DNA from: Paracoccaceae bacterium
GTDB taxonomy: Bacteria; Pseudomonadota; Alphaproteobacteria; Rhodobacterales; Rhodobacteraceae
Reading direction: 5' to 3'
Length of the DNA: 7,249 nt
Assembly: GCA_007131465.1 (NCBI GenBank)
Contig: SLQN01000188.1
Coordinates: forward strand, 1-7,249
Positions 1 to 6,003 of the stretch are shown in pieces (positions within the stretch are counted from its first letter, which is position 1; each line of letters opens with the position of its first letter). Under the pieces are notes generated by a model. That model saw nothing but the letters and a program-made list of their open reading frames with translations, searched no databases and was not told the origin of the DNA. The translations under genes and the position numbers were made by a program.

Positions 1-22
1 GGCAGGCCACCCGCGGCCTGCC
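1..22. repeat. Perfect 8-bp inverted repeat (hairpin)
   Basis: GGCAGGCC at 1-8 is exactly complementary to GGCCTGCC at 15-22, with a 6-base loop. No T-run follows on the plus strand, and the left side is cut by the window edge. It may be part of a terminator or REP-like element belonging to the preceding locus. Confidence 0.5.
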
Positions 23-258
23 GTCACGGCAAGCCTGACAAGGTTTTGGGCCTTGTCACCTGCGATCACGTCCGGAGCACCGTTGTAAGTCACAACACTG
101 CTCGCTATTGCCCACTGTCCGCGATCTGAGCTTATCAGATTTTTCCGATCTTTGATCGTGATGGGATTTGCACAAGGCGCATCGACACGAATCACCCTGA
201 AAAAATCTTCGTATTCAAGACTTGTCTCAGCCACTGACTTGGTTATGATGCGGAGCAT
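1..258 (-). CDS. Doubtful leftward open frame, running off the window's left edge
   Basis: On the minus strand the frame starting at the ATG at 258-256 stays open for 86 codons to the window edge, so the gene, if real, is partial. The translation begins MLRIITKSVAETSLEYEDFF and later contains VVTYNGAPDVIAGDKAQNLV, which looks protein-like, but I recognise no family. Against it: there is no Shine-Dalgarno sequence before the ATG, the frame covers the promoter of the ykoF operon, its start lies inside the riboswitch on the other strand, and many codons (ATA, AAA, AAT, TCA, ACA) are A/T-ending, unlike the neighbouring genes. It also runs through two hairpins. It could be a transferred gene, a gene remnant or a chance open frame. 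Confidence 0.2.
   Translation of the reverse strand, partial: MLRIITKSVAETSLEYEDFFRVIRVDAPCANPITIKDRKNLISSDRGQWAIASSVVTYNGAPDVIAGDKAQNLVRLAVTAGRGWPA
36..58. repeat. Perfect 8-bp inverted repeat (hairpin)
   Basis: TGACAAGG at 36-43 pairs exactly with CCTTGTCA at 51-58 around a 7-base loop. It lies only 13 bases after the hairpin at 1-22. There is no T-tract for a classical intrinsic terminator in either direction. A smaller 5-bp inverted repeat (GTTGT/ACAAC, 82-96) follows. Function unknown. Confidence 0.5.
222..249 (+). promoter_or_regulatory. Candidate sigma-70-type promoter of the ykoFEDC operon
   Basis: TTGTCT at 222-227 matches 4 of 6 bases of the -35 consensus. TATGAT at 244-249 matches 5 of 6 bases of the -10 consensus. 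The spacer is 16 bp. Transcription would begin near 255-257, just where the riboswitch starts, and that placement is the best support for it. The surrounding stretch (about 121-250) is AT-richer than the coding DNA. No start-site data are available. Confidence 0.5.
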
Positions 259-352
259 GACAGGGGTGCTTCGTATTGCCGAGGCTGAGATGTCGGGCGC
301 TAGCCTGCGGACCCTTTAGCTGATCTGGGTAATGCCAGCGGAGCGAGGTGAA
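255..352 (+). promoter_or_regulatory. TPP riboswitch (THI element)
   Basis: The hallmark parts of the thiamine pyrophosphate aptamer are present in order. GGGT (264-267) pairs with ACCC (311-314) as the P2 helix. GCTTCG/CGAGGC (268-273 with 280-285) forms the next stem and leads directly into the conserved CTGAGA (285-290). A variable hairpin follows (295-298 with 303-306). Last comes the pyrophosphate-binding block CTGATCTGGGTAATGCCAGCG (320-340), whose CTGG/CCAG stem is intact. The ykoF Shine-Dalgarno GAGGTG (345-350) and ATG (354) come immediately afterwards and no terminator hairpin intervenes. Control is therefore probably at translation initiation: bound TPP should close the basal helix and hide the ribosome-binding region. 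The basal P1 helix itself is hard to place. Confidence 0.95.
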
Positions 353-353
353 C

Positions 354-962
354 ATGTTTTCTGGCGCGCAAATCTCCCTTTATCCCATGTCCGACGACTA
401 TGTCGGCATCATTCTTGACGCGATCACGGCGCTGGACCCGTGGCGCGCGAATCTGCGGATCGAGACCGATGACATCTCGACCCTGATCGTCGGGCCGCCC
501 GAGATCCTGTTTCCCGCCATGCGCGATCTGTTCGTGGCAGCGGCGCGGACGGGCGTGCACTGCACCATGCATGTTACCGCGTCGCGCGGATGCCCCGGAG
601 AGCCGGATGACCCGATCTGTGTTCCGGGCGACACCCTGGCCCCGGACACCCCCTTGCAGGACCGGATTGCGCATGCGCGCACTGCCGTCGCCGACGCGCA
701 GACGACCGGGCAGACCATCGCGGCGCAATTCTCGCTTTACCCACTGGGGCTTGGCCACCACATGGACGAGATTTACGGCTGCATCGAGTTCCTGAAGGCC
801 TCGGGCACATTCGAGACGTCAAAGAACTTCTGCACGAAACTGCGCGGCGATGCCGGGCCGGTTTTCGAGACGCTGTCGCGTGCGTTCACCAGCTTCGGAG
901 CGCAAGCCGGGCATGTGGCGCTTGACGTCACGGTGTCGGCCAACAGTCCCAGCGCGGTCTGA
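354..962 (+). CDS. ykoF: YkoF-family thiamine/HMP-binding protein
   Basis: Protein of 202 residues with an obvious internal duplication. The half beginning AQISLYPMSDDYV (residues 5-77) is echoed by AQFSLYPLGLGHHMDEIY (residues 124-195), and each half ends in a similar beta strand (HCTMHVTAS and HVALDVTVS). This two-lobed layout is that of Bacillus subtilis YkoF, whose tandem ACT-like/ferredoxin-like folds bind thiamine. The presumed role is to bind thiamine or hydroxymethylpyrimidine for the importer encoded next to it. No signal peptide is visible, so it is predicted to be cytoplasmic. I prefer the ATG at 354 over the GTG at 348 because GAGGTG (345-350) is then a usable Shine-Dalgarno sequence. 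It is the first gene of the operon, directly under TPP riboswitch control, and 51 bases separate it from ykoE. Confidence 0.9.
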   Translation: MFSGAQISLYPMSDDYVGIILDAITALDPWRANLRIETDDISTLIVGPPEILFPAMRDLFVAAARTGVHCTMHVTASRGCPGEPDDPICVPGDTLAPDTPLQDRIAHARTAVADAQTTGQTIAAQFSLYPLGLGHHMDEIYGCIEFLKASGTFETSKNFCTKLRGDAGPVFETLSRAFTSFGAQAGHVALDVTVSANSPSAV

Positions 963-1013
963 CCCGCGGCGCAGGCCGCATTCTTCCCCACCTTAACATC
1001 ACCGGAGGTTCCC

Positions 1014-1595
1014 ATGTCCGAAACATCGGTCTGGACGTTACGCGAAACCCTGATTGTGGCTGTGCTCGGCGCAGTTTTCGGCGTGCTATATCTTGGTTGG
1101 GTGCAGGTCTGGCTGGTCCTGCAGGCCATCTTCGGTCCTGTCACGATGGATATGGTCATGGGCTTCTGGTTCATCAATTCGATCATCGCGGCCGCGATCA
1201 TCCGCAAACCCGGTGTGGCGCTTGTCTCGAACCTGCTTGCCGCCGCTGTCCAGATCATGCTGGGCAGTCCGGCAGGGCTTTTGCTGCTGGTCACGGGCTT
1301 CGTGCAGGGGTTTGGTGCGGAAGTGGTCTTTGCAGCCACGCGCTATCGCCGCTGGACGCTTCCTGTGCTGATGGCGGCAGGCGTGGGCGCGGCCACCGCC
1401 TCCTTCGCCTGGACCTGGGTGCGCTTCGATTATGGCAGCCTCGAGCCTGCGCTTCTTGTGCTGATGTATGTGCTGCGGTGCAGTTCTGGTGCGGTGCTGG
1501 GGGGGCTTCTGGGCTATCTGATCACGCGGGCGCTGTATCGCACGGGTGTTCTGGCAGGTCTGAGGATCGACCGTGACCTGCGCGCCCCCGCCTGA
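1014..1595 (+). CDS. ykoE: YkoE-type ECF transporter S component (thiamine/HMP)
   Basis: Very hydrophobic protein of 193 residues with about six membrane spans (roughly residues 11-37, 47-64, 67-83, 85-108, 116-137 and 144-168) and a short basic C-terminal tail. Length and sequence style fit the YkoE family of substrate-specific S components. These capture the thiamine precursor in the membrane and toggle against the EcfT subunit. Identification rests on the sequence character (for example WVQVWLVLQAIFGP and GFWFINSIIAA) and on the neighbouring ykoF, ykoD and ykoC genes. A good ribosome-binding site, GGAGG (1004-1008), lies 5 bases before the ATG. Its 3' end overlaps the start of ykoD by 23 bases in another frame. 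Whether the substrate is thiamine or hydroxymethylpyrimidine cannot be read from the sequence. Confidence 0.9.
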   Translation: MSETSVWTLRETLIVAVLGAVFGVLYLGWVQVWLVLQAIFGPVTMDMVMGFWFINSIIAAAIIRKPGVALVSNLLAAAVQIMLGSPAGLLLLVTGFVQGFGAEVVFAATRYRRWTLPVLMAAGVGAATASFAWTWVRFDYGSLEPALLVLMYVLRCSSGAVLGGLLGYLITRALYRTGVLAGLRIDRDLRAPA

Positions 1596-3165
1596 CGCTG
1601 CGGCGGCCAGAGGGCTGAGCATCCGCTACCCCTATGCGCAAGCGGATGCCCTCGGCCCTCTGGATTTCACGGTTGAAACTGGCGAAAGGGTTTTGCTTCT
1701 GGGCCCTTCGGGTTGCGGGAAATCCACAGTCCTGCATGCCCTGACGGGCCTTCTGCCAAGCGCGATTCCGGCCACGCGCACAGGCAGATTGCAGCTATTC
1801 GGTGCGGATGTGGACACCCGCAGCCCTGCGGAATGGGCGGATCGCGTGGCCTTCCTGTTTCAGGATGTCGAGCAGACACTGGTGGGGTTCACGGTTGCGG
1901 ACGAGGTTGCCTTTGCGCTGGAGAACCGCGCGCACCCGCCCCACACGATGGCTGCGGCCGTGGCAGAGGCAATGACGCGGGCCAGGCTGCCCGAGAACTG
2001 GCATGCACGACGCATCGCGACGCTGTCAGGGGGGCAGAAGCAACTGGTGGCACTGGCCGCAACACTGGCGCAAGGGGGCGATCTGGTCATTGCGGACGAA
2101 CCGACGGCAAGCCTCGCGCCGCACGCCGCGCACCTGCTGGCAGAGTGCATTCTGGCCCCGGGCCGCACGGCCCTGATCGTCGATCATCGGCTTGGCCCGC
2201 TGCTCGACCGGATTGATCGGGTGGTCGTGCTGGCCCCGTCGGGTCGGCTTCTGGTGGAAGGCAGCGTAGACAAGGTCTTCGCGCATCACGGCGCAACCTT
2301 GGTGGCAGAGGGGATATGGACACCCGCTGCGGTGCGCCTGCGGCAGAAATTGCAAGATGCAGGCCACCCCATTCCGCCCCTCTGGCGCGTCGAGGATCTG
2401 GCGGCGCATCTGCCGCCCGGTCTTGACCTTGCGCCGTTCCTGTTGCCGCCCCCCTGCACACCCGGCCCCGAAGTCGTGCGACTTGAGCACGCAGATTGCG
2501 CACCGCCCTTTGGCCCCGTGGTGCTGCGCGATATCTCTCTGAGCCTGCATGCGGGCCAAGTGCTGGGGATCATGGGGCCAAACGGCGCAGGCAAATCCAC
2601 GCTTGCCGCCTGCCTTGCTGGCCTCGCGCCACCCAAGGCGGGTCTGCGCCAAGGGCCGCCCGGTGCGCTGGCCTTCCAGAACCCCGAGGCGCATTTCAGC
2701 ACCGACAGCCCCCGCGCCGAACTGGCATTGCTTGGCCTCGCGCCTGACAGAATTGCCAGAGCGCTTGGCGACTGGGGCCTGAGCGCGCAGGCCGATCAGC
2801 ACCCGTTCACACTTTCGATGGGTCAGAAACGCCGCCTTGCGCTGGCCCTACTGACGGAAACCGACCGCTGGCCCGTGCTGATCCTTGATGAACCCACCGC
2901 TGGGCTGGACCTGCGGGGCGCGGCGCATGTGGCCGCCTGTCTCCGCGCCCTTGCGCAGGCCGGACGCGCCCTTGCCGTGATCACGCATGATGCCGATTTC
3001 GCGCTTTCGGTCTGTGATCGGGTGGTGGTTCTGGCCGAGGGGGGGATTGCGGCTGAAGGTAGGGCATCGACGATCCTGGGGGACAGTGCAGTCCTGCACA
3101 GCGTGGGCCTTGCCCCCCCCGAGGTGGCCCCCTTGCTGCATCGGACGACGCTGGTCAGATGCTAA
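1573..3165 (+). CDS. ykoD: YkoD-type double ATPase subunit of the ECF thiamine/HMP importer
   Basis: Two fused ABC ATPase domains in 530 residues power the importer. Domain 1 has Walker A GPSGCGKST (44-52), Q-loop Q97, signature LSGGQ (151-155), Walker B with DE at 175-176, and switch histidine H205. Domain 2 (from about 295) has Walker A GPNGAGKST (335-343), Q369, signature LSMGQ (414-418), Walker B LDE ending at 440, and H472. Two oddities stand out. Domain 1 has EPTASLAP where the D-loop Asp is expected, whereas domain 2 keeps EPTAGLD. Domain 2 also has only about 26 residues between Walker A and the Q-loop, against about 45 in domain 1. The GTG start is chosen because GAGG (1562-1565) lies 7 bases upstream. 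The gene overlaps ykoE by 23 bases and ykoC by 7, typical of coupled translation of complex subunits. Confidence 0.92.
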   Translation: MTCAPPPDAAAARGLSIRYPYAQADALGPLDFTVETGERVLLLGPSGCGKSTVLHALTGLLPSAIPATRTGRLQLFGADVDTRSPAEWADRVAFLFQDVEQTLVGFTVADEVAFALENRAHPPHTMAAAVAEAMTRARLPENWHARRIATLSGGQKQLVALAATLAQGGDLVIADEPTASLAPHAAHLLAECILAPGRTALIVDHRLGPLLDRIDRVVVLAPSGRLLVEGSVDKVFAHHGATLVAEGIWTPAAVRLRQKLQDAGHPIPPLWRVEDLAAHLPPGLDLAPFLLPPPCTPGPEVVRLEHADCAPPFGPVVLRDISLSLHAGQVLGIMGPNGAGKSTLAACLAGLAPPKAGLRQGPPGALAFQNPEAHFSTDSPRAELALLGLAPDRIARALGDWGLSAQADQHPFTLSMGQKRRLALALLTETDRWPVLILDEPTAGLDLRGAAHVAACLRALAQAGRALAVITHDADFALSVCDRVVVLAEGGIAAEGRASTILGDSAVLHSVGLAPPEVAPLLHRTTLVRC

Positions 3166-3887
3166 GCCGCCTGCACCCATTACCGAAACTTGCGCTCTGC
3201 CTGATCTGGATTGGCGCATCGCTTCTGGTCTTTGACCTGCAGTTCCAGCTTGCGGCCCTCGCGCTGGCGTTTTTCCTTCTGTGGGGCGTAGAGCGTATTG
3301 CGCTCTGGAAGCTGCTGGCCTTGATGGTCCCCTTCGCGCTGTTCGGCTTCGGATTTCTGACAACCTCGGTCCTGTTCCAGCGCGATTCGGGCTATGCTGT
3401 GCAGATGGCCCGCGAACAGGGGGCGTTGAAGGCGGACCTGTCTCCGGGACTGGTCCTGTTCACCCGGGTGCTGGCCTGCGGCATGATTTCCGCGCTCTTT
3501 GCGCTGACAACCGATGCCGGGCGTCTTGTCCGGGCGTTGATGCACCATCTGCGCCTGCCTGCGCCTGTGGGGTTTGCAATCCTGCAAGCGATGCATCTCG
3601 TCCCCGATCTGTGCCGCGAGATGCAAAGCCTGCGCATGGCCCGTGCGATGCGGCAGGGCCAGGGGCTACGCCGAATCCCCCGGCCGAATGAACTCATGGC
3701 GCTGGTCATCCCGCTTCTGGCCTTCGCCATCCGTCGCGCCACGCGCGCGGCAATCGCGATGGAAGCACGCGGCCTGCACCCTGGAAGTCGTCGCAGCCAG
3801 TTGCCGCAGCCTGGAATGACGCCACTCGATTTCGTGGCAAGTGCGTGCGGTCTGCTGATCTTGTTTATCGTGCTGCATCTGATTTAG
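3159..3887 (+). CDS. ykoC: YkoC/EcfT-type transmembrane coupling protein
   Basis: Protein of 242 residues with several hydrophobic spans: about residues 10-45 and 48-73, one or two between 98 and 120, one near 182-196, and a C-terminal span at 222-242. The cytoplasmic region carries the two short Ala-Arg-Gly-type motifs by which EcfT proteins grip the ATPases: ARAMRQG (161-167) and MEARG (201-205). The first is a variant lacking the strict ARG order. The protein should couple ATP hydrolysis by YkoD to movement of the S component YkoE. Its ATG overlaps the end of ykoD by 7 bases and there is no strong Shine-Dalgarno sequence, so translation probably depends on ribosomes finishing ykoD. It is the last gene of the operon. 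Confidence 0.9.
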   Translation: MLSRLHPLPKLALCLIWIGASLLVFDLQFQLAALALAFFLLWGVERIALWKLLALMVPFALFGFGFLTTSVLFQRDSGYAVQMAREQGALKADLSPGLVLFTRVLACGMISALFALTTDAGRLVRALMHHLRLPAPVGFAILQAMHLVPDLCREMQSLRMARAMRQGQGLRRIPRPNELMALVIPLLAFAIRRATRAAIAMEARGLHPGSRRSQLPQPGMTPLDFVASACGLLILFIVLHLI

Positions 3888-3899
3888 CCACGCTCTGAT

Positions 3900-3932
3900 A
3901 AGCCTGCTCCTGAACGGTGCGCAGCAGCTTTT
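3900..3932 (+). terminator. Weak candidate intrinsic terminator after ykoC
   Basis: AGCCTGCT (3901-3908) can pair with AGCAGCT (3923-3929) with one bulged C, around a loop of 14 bases, ending in only four T residues (3929-3932). The position, 13 bases after the ykoC stop, suits operon termination, but the stem is imperfect and the T-run is short. Confidence 0.35.
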
Positions 3933-4021
3933 GTGCCATAATTCAAACTGCAGACTCTCTGCCGAGATAGGATCGTGTCGGCGAGTTGGGTCAAAATCAA
4001 AAAGGCTAATACCAGGAGGAA

Positions 4022-4114
4022 ATGATCAAGGGCTTGGAACGCGCCTCAGCGGTCTTGGTTGGATTGATGAGACGCAAATCCTTCGGCACACCTGTCGTTA
4101 GGCTGACCGTTTGA
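4022..4114 (+). CDS. Possible 30-residue small ORF
   Basis: An exceptionally good anti-rRNA match, AGGAGG (4014-4019), is followed two bases later by ATG and a 30-codon frame ending in TGA at 4112-4114. The peptide starts MIKGLERASAVLVGLMRRKS. It is basic and moderately hydrophobic, and I recognise no family. The Shine-Dalgarno spacing of 2 bases is shorter than the usual 5-9, which counts against efficient use of this ATG. It lies 30 bases before the DJ-1/PfpI gene in the same direction, so it could be a leader peptide, a true small protein or a chance match. Confidence 0.25.
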   Translation: MIKGLERASAVLVGLMRRKSFGTPVVRLTV

Positions 4115-4144
4115 AAATCAGACAAATCGAAAGGCAGCGACCCT

Positions 4145-4819
4145 ATGAAGATTCTTATGATTATGACATCACATGACAAACTGGGCGACACCGGCAAGAA
4201 GACCGGCTTCTGGCTTGAGGAGTTCGCCGCCCCTTATTACGTCTTCAAGGATGCAGGCGCCGCGGTCACGCTGGCCTCGCCCAAAGGCGGACACCCCCCG
4301 CTGGACCCCACCAGCGACGCAGAAGATGCCCAGACCGAGGCGACGAAACGCTTCAAGGGTGACAAGGCGGCCCAAAGCGATCTGGCCAACACTGTCATGC
4401 TTTCCGCGATATCGGCGGACGGATTCGATGCGGTTTTCTATCCTGGCGGCCATGGCCCTCTTTGGGACCTGGCCGAGGATGCTGACAGCATCAAGCTGAT
4501 CGAAACCTTCGCCGCCGACAACCGCCCGATCGCCGCAGTCTGCCATGCGCCGGCGGTGTTCAAGCACCCAAAGGGCGCAGACGGCAAACCGCTGGTGTCA
4601 GGCAAGACCGTGACCGGGTTCACCAATACCGAAGAGGAGGCTGCTGGCCTGACCGGGGTTGTCCCATTCCTGATCGAGGATATGCTGAAGGCCAACGGCG
4701 GCGTTTATGAAAAGGGGGCCGACTGGGCGTCTTTCGTAGTGACTGACGGAAAGCTGGTCACCGGGCAAAATCCGGCGTCCTCGGAAGAAGCGGCGCGCAG
4801 ATTGTTGAGCCTGGTCTGA
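4145..4819 (+). CDS. DJ-1/PfpI family protein, Hsp31-like (type 1 glutamine amidotransferase-like)
   Basis: Protein of 224 residues of the ThiJ/DJ-1/PfpI superfamily. The nucleophile elbow is AAVCHAPAVF, with Cys133 followed by His134. The conserved acidic residue is in GFWLEEFAAP (Glu25 or Glu26). The glycine-rich PGGHGPLWDL lies near 98-107, and acidic residues follow TGF at 163-165, where Hsp31 proteins place a further catalytic Glu. This pattern and length match the cytoplasmic Hsp31/glyoxalase III-like branch, which handles methylglyoxal or acts as a stress chaperone; which activity applies here cannot be told. No signal peptide is seen. AAGG (4131-4134), 10 bases before the ATG, is a modest ribosome-binding site. 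Despite the old family name ThiJ and the adjacent thiamine operon, nothing indicates a role in thiamine metabolism. It appears to be transcribed alone. Confidence 0.88.
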   Translation: MKILMIMTSHDKLGDTGKKTGFWLEEFAAPYYVFKDAGAAVTLASPKGGHPPLDPTSDAEDAQTEATKRFKGDKAAQSDLANTVMLSAISADGFDAVFYPGGHGPLWDLAEDADSIKLIETFAADNRPIAAVCHAPAVFKHPKGADGKPLVSGKTVTGFTNTEEEAAGLTGVVPFLIEDMLKANGGVYEKGADWASFVVTDGKLVTGQNPASSEEAARRLLSLV

Positions 4820-5123
4820 ACCGGCCGCTATTGGCGGGATAGTATATCTACCCGGAAGGTCTCGCGGTACCCTTCGGCCAACTCGCTAGAGTCGAGTTCG
4901 ACCAAGTTGAATCTTGGGGATTCATACCGAGGCTGATTTCTGATGCATGCTGCCTGCTGGGAAGGAGGTCGGCATGTATGGGGATCCAAACCTCCCGTAG
5001 CAACGAAAGCCCACCCGGGACCGCACAGTGCCCGACCCGCTCGAGGCGATGAGGGAAACGGCGCTGGTGCCACTCCTCGATCGCGATCCCGCAGTTCAGG
5101 CCGTGACCCTGTTGCGGCAGGCG
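4820..5123. other. Intergenic stretch without an intact gene, probably decayed
   Basis: No convincing intact gene is visible. On the minus strand a frame ends at a stop at 4828-4830. Its last roughly 30 codons (up to about 4930) read like a genuine C-terminus (FNLVELDSSELAEGYRETFR), but upstream it loses protein character, so it may be the tail of a degraded leftward gene. On the plus strand an open frame leads into the SDR remnant, but its residues before about 5124 do not resemble the glycine-rich cofactor-binding N-terminus. A weak CCGC/GCGG hairpin near 4825-4840, just after the DJ-1/PfpI gene, lacks a T-run. Confidence 0.4.
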
Positions 5124-5340
5124 CAGGTTCTGGCTTGCAACATGACCGATGCTGAGCAATGCGACGCTGCCATCGCTGCCGTCGTCGCACATTTCGGTTG
5201 CATCCATATTCTGGTCAATGTGGCTGGTCGGTCCGGTCCCATCGGCAAGACAGATGCCGAAACGACGCCCGAGGAATTTGACGAGATCGTCACGCTCAAC
5301 ATGAACGGCTGCTTTCACATGATGCGTGCTGGTGTGCCCG
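5124..5340 (+). pseudogene. Remnant of a short-chain dehydrogenase/reductase (SDR)
   Basis: One frame encodes a typical central SDR segment: a VLACNMTD strand, a helix ending AAVVAHFG, IHILVNVAG (the NNAG motif with one change), then TPEEFDEIVTLNMNGCFHMMRA. This is the Rossmann-fold middle of an NAD(P)-dependent oxidoreductase. The N-terminal TGxxxGxG cofactor loop is absent upstream, and the catalytic Ser and YxxxK are absent downstream. What follows after about 5340 is a DUF3830 sequence in a different frame. Only about 72 of the usual roughly 250 residues remain, so no enzyme activity is expected. The open frame itself runs 5028-5462, but its ends are not SDR-like. The remaining sequence is well conserved, which suggests fairly recent loss. 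Confidence 0.75.
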
Positions 5341-5344
5341 GGAT

Positions 5345-5653
5345 GCCGCGCAGTTCGTCCATGTCTACGGGAGTGGCGAAGGTGTCTGGATTCCTCTCGG
5401 CGATACCGATTTCGGACTCGGCTATGAGAACCGCACAAGCCACCCTGCACCCGGCCAGATGATCCGCTATTCCGGCGGCATCAGCGAGACCGAGATTATC
5501 CTGGCTTATGGAGGCGTGGATTTCTCCAGCAAGATGGGGAAACGTGCGGGGAACCATTTCATAACGCTGACCAGCGGACTGGAAAACCTGAATGCTTTGG
5601 GCAATGCCGTGTTGTGGGAAGGTGGGCATGACATCCGTTTCGAGCTTGCCTGA
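5345..5653 (+). pseudogene. C-terminal remnant of a DUF3830 (cyclophilin-like) protein
   Basis: From about 5348 the frame reads QFVHVYGSGEGVWIPLGD, then GLGYENRTSHPAPGQ, SGGISETEI, SKMGKRAGNHF and a C-terminus containing LWEGGHDIRFELA before the TGA at 5651-5653. By memory of the family this is the conserved C-terminal two-thirds of DUF3830, small cyclophilin-fold proteins often found beside amidohydrolase, hydantoinase or transporter genes; their biochemical role is unsettled. The N-terminal roughly 40-50 residues are missing, and the frame has no ATG before 5459, deep inside the domain. It abuts the SDR remnant in another frame, consistent with a deletion that removed the end of one gene and the start of the other. 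Confidence 0.75.
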
Positions 5654-6003
5654 TCGCCTCGGCACCGACGGATTCCTTCGATCACGCTGACACCAACGGG
5701 GAAGGGAATATCACGCTCCGCCTGACAGTTGCTAATCGTTCTCTGCGAGAAACAGCGCAAAAATTATTCTTTCCGGAATTGATCAAAACCAGAAGCACCA
5801 GCGCGATCACTGCCGAAGCGGAAACTGTCACCGACTACGTGTATCCGGAAATCGCCGCGAGCGACCGCAGCCGAAAGATTCTCGGTCGTGAAATCCTTGA
5901 TCAACTGCATATCAAGCGGGACGGCGCGCGCATGTGTGGGTTTCATCTGATTGGCGCCTGTCGCCAGAGATGGACCTGCGCAGATGCTGCAGGCTCTGCA
6001 TGA
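5632..6003 (+). other. Unidentified open stretch without a start codon
   Basis: This plus-strand frame is open for 123 codons, from just after a TGA at 5629-5631 to a TGA at 6001-6003. It has no ATG or GTG near its beginning (the first TTG is at 5779) and no ribosome-binding site. Segments such as NITLRLTVANRSLRETAQKL and IAASDRSRKILGREILDQLH look protein-like, but I do not recognise them. It overlaps the last seven codons of the DUF3830 remnant. It may be another truncated gene of the same decayed cluster, or noncoding. Confidence 0.3.

Noticed and set aside
348..353. GTG at 348 as the start of ykoF
   Set aside because: It would overlap the best Shine-Dalgarno sequence; the ATG at 354 is correctly spaced from it.
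4145..4819. Reading the DJ-1/PfpI gene as a thiamine gene because of the name ThiJ and the neighbouring thiamine operon
   Set aside because: The sequence is Hsp31-like, the gene is separated from the operon by about 257 bases with a possible terminator, and it lacks its own riboswitch.
4848..5450. A 200-codon minus-strand frame opposite the SDR and DUF3830 remnants
   Set aside because: It has no family features, and the plus strand carries recognisable SDR and DUF3830 motifs in the same bases.
5947..5964. Two CTG-beginning heptamers 11 bp apart resembling a Pho box
   Set aside because: Only about 8 of 14 positions agree with the CTGTCAT repeats, and the distance to pstS is long.
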